Positions 37,971 to 46,936 are shown, counted from the stretch's first letter. The stretch: 64,000 bases of DNA from Janthinobacterium rivuli (GCF_029690045.1 NZ_CP121464.1:434001-498000), one strand, 5' to 3'. The notes: generated by a model from the letters alone, not told the origin. A program made the numbers and translations.

Positions 37971-38720
37971 TTAAGAGCGGTTCACGGGAGTGACCGGATT
38001 GACAGAGTGTATATCGATTCTGTCGCCAGCCAAACGAATTTGCGCGGGTCCGCGCGCCATTTCTGCGGGGAAACCATCCTCGAACGTGCGGTACACGCCG
38101 GCGATCGAGACCAGTTCCGGTTCCATGGCCAGCGCGAAGATGCGGGCCTGGGCATTGCCCGAGGCGCCGGCCAGCGCGCGGCCGTACAGCGAGGAATATA
38201 CGTGGATGCTGCCGTCGGCGATGATTTCGGCGCCATTGTTGACGACGGCGGTGATGATCAGGTCGCAGCCGCGCGCATAAATGCGCTGGCCGGCCCGCAC
38301 GGGCGTGTCGATCACCATCACCTGGGCGTCGGCGCCCGACTGGGCGGCGGCCGTGGGCGTATCCTTGGGGCCATCCTTGGGCGGCGCATCGTCGCGCGTC
38401 TTGCCGCTGTCGAGGCTCAAGCCTTGCGCCAGGATGGCGTCATGCATGTCGGCTGGCGCATTGCGCACGGCCACGGCATTCAAGCGGTATTTTTTCAGCA
38501 GGGCCACGAGGGCGGCCCAATCAATGGGCACGCTGCCGGGCGGCAAGGCCGCCACGTCCAGCACGGCCAGGTCGTCCTCGAAAAAGTCGGCCACGCCGCC
38601 CGTCATGTCGCGCAGGGCGGCATCGAGTGCCTGCGTATCGGCGCTATGCAGAATGGCGGAGACAGCAACGACGGTGGAAATCTTGATTTCGATAGGCTTC
38701 TGCGACGGGCTTTTGGACAT
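37971..38720 (-). CDS. minC: Septum site-determining protein MinC
   Basis: About 249 residues: an N-terminal FtsZ-inhibiting domain and a C-terminal beta-helix MinC domain with GAEIIADGSIHVYSSLYGRALAGASGN and FALAMEPELVSIAGVYR. It inhibits FtsZ polymerization away from midcell. The start is set at MSKSPSQKP; an ATG two codons upstream is also possible. A proline/alanine-rich interdomain linker (about residues 118-135) is visible. Head of the minCDE operon. Confidence 0.95.
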   Translation of the reverse strand: MSKSPSQKPIEIKISTVVAVSAILHSADTQALDAALRDMTGGVADFFEDDLAVLDVAALPPGSVPIDWAALVALLKKYRLNAVAVRNAPADMHDAILAQGLSLDSGKTRDDAPPKDGPKDTPTAAAQSGADAQVMVIDTPVRAGQRIYARGCDLIITAVVNNGAEIIADGSIHVYSSLYGRALAGASGNAQARIFALAMEPELVSIAGVYRTFEDGFPAEMARGPAQIRLAGDRIDIHSVNPVTPVNRS

Positions 38721-38866
38721 AAACATTTATCAAAGTGAAACTGCGGCAGGCCAGATGTTCCGTACGGCAACAATGGGAGCAGTAAATTTCTTGCATTCTA
38801 CTGCAAAAAAATCAGCATCAGGGGCCTGGCGCGTGCTATTCCGCAGGGCAACACCTACTTCAGGTC

Positions 38867-38907
38867 AAAAAAAACGGACGGCGCCCCGGAAAACCGTTGC
38901 GCCGCCC
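38867..38907 (-). terminator. Intrinsic terminator of metE
   Basis: On the minus strand, GGGCGGCGC pairs with GCGCCGTCC (one wobble) around a 14-nt loop, followed by a run of eight T. A smaller hairpin, GCGCCC-TGA-GGGCGC, lies between it and the metE stop (38925-38939). Confidence 0.85.
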
Positions 38908-38948
38908 TGAAAGCAGCCGAGAATGCGCCCTGAGGGCGCGGTCCTAGA

Positions 38949-40838
38949 TCAAGCTGCGCGCATCTGTCGCGCCGCCACGAGCATATTCTTTAAAGCCGCT
39001 TCCGTTTCCGCCCAGCCCCGCGTCTTCAGGCCGCAGTCCGGGTTGACCCGTAACTGGGCTGGCGGAATGACGGCGATGCGGTAGGCGCGCGTGGCCCAGT
39101 CCAGCCAGGCGTCCCACTGGCTGCGGCGCAGCGGCAAGCCTTCGCGCATGGCCGGTTCGTCGATCTGGATGATGCCGATGCCGGCCGTTTCCAGGTCCGC
39201 CACTTCATCGCGGATGGCCAGGGCCAGTTGCAGCGCCGTCGTGGCGCGCGGCTGGTCGTCGCGCACGAACGAGCATTGCAAGATCGTCACCGGGCCCGTC
39301 AGCATGCCTTTCACCGGTTTATTGGTCAGGCTTTGCGCGTGCACCGTCCAGGCCACCGTCATGGCGGCCGGGCGCTGCACGTCGCCGTAGATGACGGGCG
39401 GTTTCACACAGCGCGAGCCGTACGATTGCACCCAGCCGTGGCGCGTGAAGATAAAACCGTCGAGTTGCTCGTCAAAGTAGTCGACCATGTCGTTGCGTTC
39501 CGCCTCGCCATGCACGAGCACGTCCAGGCCCAGCGCTTCCTGGCGGCTGACGGCGTGGGCGATTTCAGCGCGCATCGGTGCTTCATACTCGGTGGATCCA
39601 AGTTCGCCCCGCTTATGGCTGGCGCGGCGGCTGGCAATGGCCTGACGGGAAGTGGCCAATGCGGCCAGTGCGCTGTCATCGGGGTGGCCTTCAAGCGCGT
39701 CCTTGAGAACGGCGATTTCCGTCAGTTTTTCCGTGGCGAACGCCAGCCAGGTCCGGATTTCACCGTCGAGCTCCGTTTCCGCTTCCAGGCTGAACGGCAC
39801 GTGCAGCAGCGAGCACGACGGCGCCAGCCACAGCTGGCCGTTGCGCTTGGCCGCCAGCGGCTGCAGCACGGCCAAGGCCGCGTCGAGGTCGGTGCGCCAG
39901 ATATTGCGCCCGTCGACGATACCGATCGACAAGACTTTATGCGCTGGCAGCCAGTCCGTGACGCTGATCAGTTCATGCGGCGCGCGGATGCCGTCCACGT
40001 GCAGGCCGGCCACGGGCAGGCGGCAGGTCAGGCTGAGGTTTTCTTCCAGCGGCGAGAAATATGTGGCCAGCAGGATATTGATACCCACCTGGTTCAGTTG
40101 CCAGTACGTGCTTTCGAAGGCGCTGCGCCACGCGCCGGGCAAGTCCAGGCCCAGGATCGGCTCGTCGACCTGCACCCAGGCCACGCCTTGCTGCTTCAGG
40201 CGGTCGAGCAGGGCGCCGTAGACGGGCAGCAATTGTTCCAGCAGAGCCAGACGATCAAAGCTCGACTCGCCTGGCGTCTTTTCCTTGCCCAGCCAGAGGA
40301 AGGTGAGGGGGCCGATCAGGGTCGCCTTGATCTGGTGGCCGAGCGCCTGCGCCTCGGCCACTTCCGCCAGCAGGTGCTCGCCAGCGAGAGAAAATTGGGT
40401 TTGCGGCGACAATTCGGGCACCAGGTAATGGTAATTGGTGTCAAACCACTTGCTCATTTCCAGCGCGGCAGTGCCTGCGGCGTTGCTATGGTGCGCATGG
40501 CCGCAGCCCGCGTGCTCCGCATGCGTTGCTTCACCGCGCGCCATCGTGAAATAGCGCGCCAGCGGCGATTGCTCTGGCGCAAAGTTGAAACGGGCCGGTT
40601 CGCAGCCCAGCAGCTGGATATGGCTGGCGACCTGGTCATACAAGGCGAAGTCGCCCACGGTCACGTAATCGAGACCGGCATCGCGCTGCAGCGCCCAGTG
40701 GCGCGCGCGCAATTGCTGGCCCGTCGCTTCCAGCGCCGCCTCGGACAGCTCGCCGCGCCAGTGGCTTTCCAGCGCCAATGTCAGTTCACGCGCGGCGCCG
40801 ATGCGGGGAAAGCCCAGGGTGTGGGTACGAATGGTCAT
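38949..40838 (-). CDS. metE: MetE-like cobalamin-independent methionine synthase with two internal deletions, probably inactive
   Basis: A single frame of 629 codons, against about 750-760 for MetE. The N-terminal domain is recognisable (TLGFPRIGA, KWFDTNYHYLVPE, VQVDEPILGLDLP) and the C-terminal barrel partly so (LDVLVHGEAERNDMV, KGMLTGPVTIL, IQIDEPAMREGLPLRRSQWD, NPDCGLKTRGW). Compared with E. coli MetE as I remember it, about 60 residues are missing at residue ~407 (the linker and TTTIGSFPQT motif) and about 85 at residue ~590 (the HxC zinc ligands and the VITIETSRS segment). Only one zinc-ligand Cys (in NPDCGL) remains. Residues 106-118 form a His/Cys-rich insertion. The start is the ATG at 40838. 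Divergent from metR. Without the zinc site it should not make methionine; it could be decaying, repurposed, or an assembly error. Confidence 0.85.
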   Translation of the reverse strand: MTIRTHTLGFPRIGAARELTLALESHWRGELSEAALEATGQQLRARHWALQRDAGLDYVTVGDFALYDQVASHIQLLGCEPARFNFAPEQSPLARYFTMARGEATHAEHAGCGHAHHSNAAGTAALEMSKWFDTNYHYLVPELSPQTQFSLAGEHLLAEVAEAQALGHQIKATLIGPLTFLWLGKEKTPGESSFDRLALLEQLLPVYGALLDRLKQQGVAWVQVDEPILGLDLPGAWRSAFESTYWQLNQVGINILLATYFSPLEENLSLTCRLPVAGLHVDGIRAPHELISVTDWLPAHKVLSIGIVDGRNIWRTDLDAALAVLQPLAAKRNGQLWLAPSCSLLHVPFSLEAETELDGEIRTWLAFATEKLTEIAVLKDALEGHPDDSALAALATSRQAIASRRASHKRGELGSTEYEAPMRAEIAHAVSRQEALGLDVLVHGEAERNDMVDYFDEQLDGFIFTRHGWVQSYGSRCVKPPVIYGDVQRPAAMTVAWTVHAQSLTNKPVKGMLTGPVTILQCSFVRDDQPRATTALQLALAIRDEVADLETAGIGIIQIDEPAMREGLPLRRSQWDAWLDWATRAYRIAVIPPAQLRVNPDCGLKTRGWAETEAALKNMLVAARQMRAA

Positions 40839-40922
40839 GATGTCATCGAGATTTAATGTGAATGCGCTAGAGTGTGCGGCAACTTGGTCTATAATCAAAA
40901 CGAAACATTTTATCGAATAACA

Positions 40923-40935
40923 TGAAAATAATTCA
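40923..40935. promoter_or_regulatory. MetR-binding site candidate
   Basis: TGAAAATAATTCA matches the MetR consensus TGAA-N5-TTCA exactly and is palindromic in its arms. It lies between the divergent metE and metR genes, 22 nt before the metR start, where MetR would control both. Confidence 0.75.
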
Positions 40936-40956
40936 CGCACATCCCCCAACTTCCCG

Positions 40957-41865
40957 ATGCTAGAAATCCGCCACCTGCGCACCCTGAGTGCCCTGCGTTC
41001 GTCCGGCAGCCTGGTGCGCGCCGCGCAGCTGCTCAACCTGACCCAGTCGGCCCTGTCGCACCAGATCCGTTTGCTCGAAGAGCGCTACAAGGCGCCTTTG
41101 TTCGAGCGCAAATCGATGCCCATCGCCTTTACGGCCACGGGCAGCCGGTTGCTGGAGCTGGCCGACAAGCTGCTGCCCGAGATCGAGCTGGCCGAGCGCG
41201 ACGTGGCGCGCCTGTCGCAGGGCGACAAGGGGCAGCTGCGCGTGGCGCTCGAATGCCATACCTGTTTCGACTGGCTCATGCCCGTGATGGATGCGTTCCG
41301 CCAGCGCTGGCCGGAAGTGGAGATCGATCTTGTCTCCGGCTTTCACAGCGAACCGGCGGACTTGCTGCGTTCGGGCGAGGCGGACCTCGTGATCGGCTCG
41401 CCGTACGGCCCCGATTTCACCGTGTTCCCATTGTTCCGCTTTGAGATGCTGGTGGTGATGGCGCAGAAACACCGGCTGCAGGCGCAGCGCCGGCTGGTGG
41501 CGGCCGATTTTACGGGCGAGACCTTGATTACCTATCCGGTGCCGGAAGAGCGCATCGACCTGATCCGCGAAGTGCTGCGGCCCGCCGGCATCCAGTTTGA
41601 ACGCCGCACGGCCGAATTGACGGTGGCCGTGCTGCAGCTGGTGGCGAGCCGGCGCGGCATCGCCGCCTTGCCGAACTGGGCCACCAAGAATTACGTCGAT
41701 TACGATTATGTGGTGGCGCGCCCGGTGGGCGAGCACGGCCTGTGGAGCGATTTGTACGTGTCCGTGCCGGACAATCTGCAGGACAAGGCATACGTGCGCG
41801 ATTTCGTCAGCGTGATACGCGAGCAGTGCGCGGCCTCGCTCGACGGTATCAAGTTGTTGTCTTGA
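40957..41865 (+). CDS. metR: MetR-like LysR-type regulator
   Basis: A 302-residue regulator with an N-terminal HTH (SLVRAAQLLNLTQSALSHQIRLLEERY) and the MetR-like opening MLEIRHLRTLSALRSSGSL and LRVALECHTCFDWLMPVM, where MetR has IECHSC. MetR responds to homocysteine and activates metE and related genes. The adjacent divergent metE and a consensus MetR site support the assignment. Confidence 0.9.
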   Translation: MLEIRHLRTLSALRSSGSLVRAAQLLNLTQSALSHQIRLLEERYKAPLFERKSMPIAFTATGSRLLELADKLLPEIELAERDVARLSQGDKGQLRVALECHTCFDWLMPVMDAFRQRWPEVEIDLVSGFHSEPADLLRSGEADLVIGSPYGPDFTVFPLFRFEMLVVMAQKHRLQAQRRLVAADFTGETLITYPVPEERIDLIREVLRPAGIQFERRTAELTVAVLQLVASRRGIAALPNWATKNYVDYDYVVARPVGEHGLWSDLYVSVPDNLQDKAYVRDFVSVIREQCAASLDGIKLLS

Positions 41866-41994
41866 TCAACGTTGAGTTGGAAACAAACCAACAGGAAAGC
41901 TTGATAAATATCAAGGTTCAGCAATGAACCACCGCTTACAGTTGAGCACTGTGCGGCGCAACATGGCGTCGCCTACTCTTTGGGGAGAAACGAC

Positions 41995-42480
41995 ATGTTT
42001 TCATTTTCCGAACAATGGGCACTGGCCGGCAAGGCCGTGGTGGAAGCACAATTGATCAGCGCGCAAGCGTATGCCCAGGCCGTCGTCGACAGCGGTGCCA
42101 GCGTGTTGGAATTGCAGCTCGATACGGCCCGCTCGGCGCTGGCCGCCGCTACGGTAGCGGGCAATCAGCTGCTGTCCGTGAAGGATACGCAAGCGCTGCT
42201 GCAACTGTCGCGCACGCAGTCGCAACTGGCCATCGAGCGCATCGGTGCATATGGCCGCCAGGCAAAGGATGTTGCTCAAGAAACCCAGGAGAAATTCGAG
42301 ACTGTGACAAAGGGTGAGTTTGCTGCATCGCGTCAAAAATTTGGCGAGCTGTTGCAGGTGGTAAAGCAAACGCCCGTGCCCTTGATTATTCCCTTCAATA
42401 ATTTTCTAAAAACCACTTTCGGCGGCGCCGATGAAGGGTATGATAAAAATAAAAATACGCGTCCTGCTCGCCAGGCGTAA
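41995..42480 (+). CDS. Phasin family protein (polyhydroxyalkanoate granule-associated)
   Basis: A 161-residue amphipathic, helix-rich protein: MFSFSEQWALAGKAVVEAQ, a long Ala/Gln-rich helix and NFLKTTFGG near the end. It matches the phasin-2 type that coats PHA granules. The start is the ATG at 41995 with GGGGAGAAACGAC ahead. It precedes phaA by 214 nt. Confidence 0.88.
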   Translation: MFSFSEQWALAGKAVVEAQLISAQAYAQAVVDSGASVLELQLDTARSALAAATVAGNQLLSVKDTQALLQLSRTQSQLAIERIGAYGRQAKDVAQETQEKFETVTKGEFAASRQKFGELLQVVKQTPVPLIIPFNNFLKTTFGGADEGYDKNKNTRPARQA

Positions 42481-42694
42481 GCGTGTTGCGGCCCGGCAGC
42501 GGCTATCCGCCGCGCCAGTCCGCCCGCCAGTACCGCAAGCAGGTTGTCATCGCCGCCGCCTGCGGTGCGGCGCTGGAACTGCGGCGCATGCCGCGCTAGA
42601 ATGAAACGCAGCTTGCTGTGTCTTCCCCGGATTCTCATTGGATTCTATTAGCACCTTGACCTTGGCCCTCGTGGCCTGCATATCGGAGAAATAA

Positions 42695-43873
42695 ATGGAT
42701 GATGTCGTAATCGTGGCCGCCGGCCGTACCGCAGTCGGCAAATTCGGTGGCAGTCTGGCCAAGATTCCTGCGTCCGAACTGGGCGCGCATGTAATCAAGG
42801 GCTTGCTGGCACAAACCGGCATCGACCCGAACCTGATCGGCGAAGCGATCCTGGGCCAGGTACTGACGGCCGCCGTTGGCCAGAACGCCGCGCGCCAGGC
42901 CGTCATCAAGGCTGGCCTGCCCAGCTCCATCCCGGCATTCACCATCAACAAGGTATGCGGCAGCGGCCTGAAGGCCACGCACCTGGCGGCGCAAGCGATC
43001 AAGTGCGGCGACGCCAACATCATCATTGCTGGCGGCCAGGAAAACATGAGCGCCTCGCCGCACGCGATGAACGGCTCGCGCGACGGTTTCCGCATGGGCG
43101 ACTTCAAGATGATCGACACCATGATCGTCGACGGCCTGTGGGACGTGTACAACCAGTACCACATGGGCATCACGGCGGAAAACGTCGCCAAGAAGTACGA
43201 AGTGACGCGCGCCGAGCAGGATGAGTTCGCGCTGCAGTCGCAACTGAAGGCGGAAGCGGCGCAAAAAGCGGGCAAGTTCAAGGATGAAATCCTGCCGCTG
43301 GAAATCGCCAACAAAAAAGGCACCGTCGTCTTCGACAGCGACGAATACATCAAGCCCGGTTCGACCCTGGAATCGCTGTCCGGCCTGCGCCCCGCGTTCG
43401 CCAAGGACGGTACTGTCACGGCCGGCAACGCTTCCGGCCTGAACGATGGCGCCGCCGCCGTCATCATGATGTCCGCCGCGCAAGCGAAGGAACTGGGCTT
43501 GAAGCCGCTGGCGCGCATCAAGGCCTACGCTTCGTCGGGCCTGGACCCGGCCGTCATGGGCATGGGCCCCGTCTCCGCATCGCGTCTGTGCCTGAAAAAA
43601 GCCGGCTGGACGCATGAAGAGCTGGACCTGATGGAAATCAACGAAGCGTTTGCCGCGCAAGCGATTGCCGTCAACAAGGAAATGGGCTGGGATACCAGCA
43701 AGATCAACGTGAACGGCGGCGCGATCGCCATCGGCCACCCGATCGGCGCGTCCGGCGCGCGCATCCTGGTCACCCTGATCCACGAAATGATACGCCGCGA
43801 CGCCAAGAAAGGCCTGGCAGCATTGTGCATCGGCGGCGGCATGGGCGTGGCTCTCGCGATCGAGCGCGATTAA
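42695..43873 (+). CDS. phaA: Acetyl-CoA C-acetyltransferase PhaA (beta-ketothiolase)
   Basis: A 392-residue thiolase. The acyl-accepting Cys is in [11 protein letters not shown] (about residue 89), the His in [15 protein letters not shown] and the second Cys in [10 protein letters not shown]. It condenses two acetyl-CoA to acetoacetyl-CoA, the first step toward poly-3-hydroxybutyrate, and is followed by phaB. Length is typical. Confidence 0.93.
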   Translation: MDDVVIVAAGRTAVGKFGGSLAKIPASELGAHVIKGLLAQTGIDPNLIGEAILGQVLTAAVGQNAARQAVIKAGLPSSIPAFTINKVCGSGLKATHLAAQAIKCGDANIIIAGGQENMSASPHAMNGSRDGFRMGDFKMIDTMIVDGLWDVYNQYHMGITAENVAKKYEVTRAEQDEFALQSQLKAEAAQKAGKFKDEILPLEIANKKGTVVFDSDEYIKPGSTLESLSGLRPAFAKDGTVTAGNASGLNDGAAAVIMMSAAQAKELGLKPLARIKAYASSGLDPAVMGMGPVSASRLCLKKAGWTHEELDLMEINEAFAAQAIAVNKEMGWDTSKINVNGGAIAIGHPIGASGARILVTLIHEMIRRDAKKGLAALCIGGGMGVALAIERD

Positions 43874-43882
43874 GTAGCTGGC

Positions 43883-44025
43883 ACCGCACCCAAGCTACTA
43901 CGCGGCGCGCTTTGCGGCCTGCGATGCTCACCGTGCTAGAGCACGGTTGCGCTTCTTAGCCACAAATCATCGCCGCTCGCTACGCTTGGGTGCGATGCGG
44001 TACGCCGCCGTCATGCGGCGGTTTT
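43883..44025. other. Structured phaA-phaB intergenic element with terminator-like hairpin
   Basis: Several nested inverted repeats are visible. ACCGCACCCAAGC (43883-43895) pairs, with a bulge, with GCTTGGGTGCGATGCGGT (43984-44001). Inside it ACCGTGCT / AGCACGGT form a near-perfect hairpin (43930-43947). CCGCCG / CGGCGG with TTTT (44005-44025) is a terminator-like hairpin. Together they could separate phaA from phaB transcription or stabilise mRNA ends. Confidence 0.65.
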
Positions 44026-44084
44026 GTGCTGCTTTATTTAAATAATTAACTTTTTAGCAACAGAACGACACTGAGGGGATGAAA

Positions 44085-44825
44085 ATGGCAAGAGTTGCAT
44101 TGGTAACTGGTGGCATGGGCGGTCTGGGCGAAGCGGTGTGTTTCAAGCTGGCGGCGCTTGGCTATCGCGTGGTGACCACATATTCCCCAGGCAATCCGAA
44201 GGTCGCGGAGTGGCTGGCGACGACGAAGGACATGGGCTATGACTTCAAGGCCTATCCGTGCGACGTGGCCGACTACGATTCGGCGGCTGCCTGCGTGGCG
44301 GCCGTGGAAGCGGAAATCGGTCCTGTGGACGTGCTGGTGAATAACGCCGGCATCACGCGCGACATGACGTTCAAGAAGATGGACAAGCCGAACTGGGACG
44401 CCGTGATGGGCACCAACCTCGATTCCGTCTTCAACATGACCAAGCCCGTCTGCGACGGCATGGTGGAACGCGGCTGGGGCCGCATCATCAATATCTCGTC
44501 CGTGAATGGCCAGAAGGGCGCCTTCGGCCAGACCAACTATTCGGCCGCGAAAGCCGGCATGCATGGTTTCACCAAGTCGCTGGCGCTGGAAGTGGCGCGC
44601 AAGAACGTCACCGTCAACACCATCTCGCCAGGCTACATCGGCACCAAGATGGTCATGGCGATTCCGCAGGAAGTGCTCGACAGCAAAATCATCCCGCAAA
44701 TTCCGATGGCGCGCCTGGGCAAGCCGGAAGAAGTGGCCGGCCTGGTCGCTTACCTGGCTTCTGATGAAGCGGCGTTCGTCACGGGCGCAAACATCTCGAT
44801 CAACGGCGGCCAGCACATGTCGTAA
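44085..44825 (+). CDS. phaB: Acetoacetyl-CoA reductase PhaB
   Basis: A 246-residue short-chain dehydrogenase with the NADPH-binding TGGMGGLGEAV, NNAG and the catalytic Ser-Tyr-Lys set (ISSVNGQKG, NYSAAKAG). Length equals Ralstonia PhaB (246). It reduces acetoacetyl-CoA to (R)-3-hydroxybutyryl-CoA for polyhydroxybutyrate. GAGGGG fits the ATG at 44085 with six nucleotides of spacing, which argues against the ATG six nucleotides upstream. No phaC synthase is in this window. Confidence 0.93.
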   Translation: MARVALVTGGMGGLGEAVCFKLAALGYRVVTTYSPGNPKVAEWLATTKDMGYDFKAYPCDVADYDSAAACVAAVEAEIGPVDVLVNNAGITRDMTFKKMDKPNWDAVMGTNLDSVFNMTKPVCDGMVERGWGRIINISSVNGQKGAFGQTNYSAAKAGMHGFTKSLALEVARKNVTVNTISPGYIGTKMVMAIPQEVLDSKIIPQIPMARLGKPEEVAGLVAYLASDEAAFVTGANISINGGQHMS

Positions 44826-44845
44826 TCGTTGTTGAGGTAAAACGG

Positions 44846-44872
44846 AAAAGACAGCTGCGGCTGTCTTTTTTT
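44846..44872 (+). terminator. Intrinsic terminator of phaB
   Basis: AAAAGACAGC and GCTGTCTTTT pair around a TGCG loop and run into T7, 20 nt after the phaB stop. Confidence 0.93.
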
Positions 44873-44942
44873 ATGCTTGCCAGCAAAACAAGGGGATGGC
44901 CGGATTTGCCTTAGAATCAGCATTTCCTCACCGCATCATTCC

Positions 44943-46379
44943 ATGACCCTAGTTCCTGCCTTGCGCCGCGCCAGCGTGGCCGCCATCTTTTTCCTGGGCG
45001 CCAGCGCGGCCCAGGCCAGCGTCGCCTTCCACGTCACGGTGACGACCGAGCGCATCCTCAAGCCCGGCGTGAAAACCAGCCTGCCCGCGCGCGCTACGCA
45101 GGACAGCGATGTCGTGCTGGGCGAACATTACCTCAGCGTGCGTGATGGCAAGAGCTTGACCGTGCTCGACTTTGCCACGCGCCGCCGCCACCTGATCGAT
45201 ATGGCGGCGTCCACCTACGATAGCTATTCACTGTTCGACGTGGCGGGTTTCCGCCGCATCGAGATCGCGCACCGCCAGGGCATGGCCGGCGCGCTCCAGG
45301 CTGGCGGCTTGCAAGCCCACGTCACGCCGCCCGTGTATGAAGAGCAGGCGTTGTCCGTGCCGGCGGCAAGGCGGCGCAACGCGCTGGCGCCGCACGTGCT
45401 CGACGGCGCTGTGCTGTGGTCGCTCGACGGACAGCCCCTGCTGCGCCTGGGGATAGCTGGCAGCCCCGTCAGTAATGACGATGCGACGGCGTTTGCCCAG
45501 TACTTGCGCTACACCTGGGGCGGCCATCCGCTGGTACTGAAGCTGCTGGCCGACGGCAAGCGTATTCCCGCCGACTTCACCTTGCACTATGAGGAAGTGG
45601 GCGGCAAGGTCGCGCGCCATTTCCGCATCAGCGCCATGACGGTGGGGGCGCCCGCCACGTATTCCCTGGCCGCTTACCGGCCTCGCCCGCTGGCGGCCGA
45701 TGCGCCGCCGCTCGAAAGCGTGCTGGCGCAGGCGGCGTCGCTGCCGCCGCTGGGCCCGCAGGCACATCTCGCGCTGCGGGCCGAAGCGGAGCGCCTGTTT
45801 GCGGCAGACAAACCCTTCGAGGCTTTCTTGACCATGCTGGAAGACCATTTTTCCACGGGCGAACTGGTCGACAAGCTGTCGCCCCAGCAGATACGGGCCA
45901 TGCAGGAATGTCAGCCCATCCACGATCTGACGCGGGGATTGCTGGCCAAGGACAAGGAGGGCATCGCGGACGCGCTGGCTACCGTGCAGGAATTGAGAAG
46001 GCAAACGGGGATGGCGCAGCCCGTCCTGGCCTTGTTCGAGGGAAATTTGCGTGCCAAGCTGGGGCAATGGCCGGAAGCAACCGCCTTGTATCTGCAAGTG
46101 CTGCAGGCCAGGCCGCAGATGGCGGCCGCGTACCAGGACCTGGGCGACGCCTTGCTGGCGCAGTTCGATGCGCCGAATGCCTGGCGCAGCTGGGATGCGG
46201 GACGTGCCATGGCGCCGTCGCTGCGGCAATTTCGCAAGGCCAACGATTTGGAGCGCAGCCTGCTGAACGATTACCCCGCCTTCTTTGCCGAAGGCACGAC
46301 GCTTCCGCCTGAAGGTCAGCCCAGCACCAGCCGCCCGGCCAACAGCACGAAGACGGTGGGCAGCACGAACTTGCCGTAA
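44943..46379 (+). CDS. Exported hypothetical protein with TPR-like C-terminal part
   Basis: A 478-residue protein with a signal peptide (MTLVPALRRASVAAIFFLG, cleavage near AQA-S). No known enzyme motif is visible. The C-terminal third (about residues 320-440) has repeated helix pairs with ALYLQVLQARPQMAAAYQDLGDALL, a TPR-like pattern. The start is the ATG at 44943 after the phaB terminator. Its last 64 nt overlap the end of the convergent LysE gene, so its C-terminus may be less constrained. Function not recognised. Confidence 0.7.
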   Translation: MTLVPALRRASVAAIFFLGASAAQASVAFHVTVTTERILKPGVKTSLPARATQDSDVVLGEHYLSVRDGKSLTVLDFATRRRHLIDMAASTYDSYSLFDVAGFRRIEIAHRQGMAGALQAGGLQAHVTPPVYEEQALSVPAARRRNALAPHVLDGAVLWSLDGQPLLRLGIAGSPVSNDDATAFAQYLRYTWGGHPLVLKLLADGKRIPADFTLHYEEVGGKVARHFRISAMTVGAPATYSLAAYRPRPLAADAPPLESVLAQAASLPPLGPQAHLALRAEAERLFAADKPFEAFLTMLEDHFSTGELVDKLSPQQIRAMQECQPIHDLTRGLLAKDKEGIADALATVQELRRQTGMAQPVLALFEGNLRAKLGQWPEATALYLQVLQARPQMAAAYQDLGDALLAQFDAPNAWRSWDAGRAMAPSLRQFRKANDLERSLLNDYPAFFAEGTTLPPEGQPSTSRPANSTKTVGSTNLP

Positions 46380-46936
46380 GGCGAGGGTTTGCCGCGCAGG
46401 CGGCGCGCCAGGCGCGCGGCCAGGACCGCATACAGGGCATCGAACAGCAAGCCCATCAGCACCAGCACGGCGCCCAGGCGCAGGTATTGCATGCCGACCT
46501 GCTCGCTGCCGACGACGAATTGCGGCAGGAACATGCTGCAAAACAGCAGTGCCTTCGGATTGAGCAGATTCGTCAGGAAGCCGCGCACCAGGCTGGCGCG
46601 GGCGCCATGCGCCGTGGCGGGAGCGGCTGCTTCCTGCGCCGTTTTGCTCGACAGGGCCGACTGCAGCAAACGCAGCGCCAGGTACAGCAGGTAGGCGGCG
46701 CCCGCCCATTTGACCCACTGCAAGGCTTGCGGATGCGTCACCATCAAGGCCGCCAGGCCAGCGCCCGACAGCGCCACATGCACGGCGCGCGCGCCGGCAA
46801 TGCCCACGGCCGTCACCAGCGCCGTGGCCACGCCGCGCGCGGCGCCCGTCGCCAGCACCAGCGCCATATCGGGGCCTGGTAATAAAAAGGCGCCAGCCAG
46901 TGCCAGCAGGTACATCAGGAAGGTAGAATCGGACAT
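46316..46936 (-). CDS. LysE/RhtB family amino acid exporter
   Basis: A 206-residue inner-membrane protein with about six helices. The motifs LLPGPDMALVLATGAARGVATALVTAVGI at the N-terminus, FLTNLLNPKALLFCSMFLPQF in the middle and the C-terminal LPTVFVLLAGRLVLG fit the LysE/RhtB family. The start is the ATG at 46936. It is divergent from an Lrp/AsnC regulator, a common pairing for amino acid exporters. Confidence 0.9.
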   Translation of the reverse strand: MSDSTFLMYLLALAGAFLLPGPDMALVLATGAARGVATALVTAVGIAGARAVHVALSGAGLAALMVTHPQALQWVKWAGAAYLLYLALRLLQSALSSKTAQEAAAPATAHGARASLVRGFLTNLLNPKALLFCSMFLPQFVVGSEQVGMQYLRLGAVLVLMGLLFDALYAVLAARLARRLRGKPSPYGKFVLPTVFVLLAGRLVLG

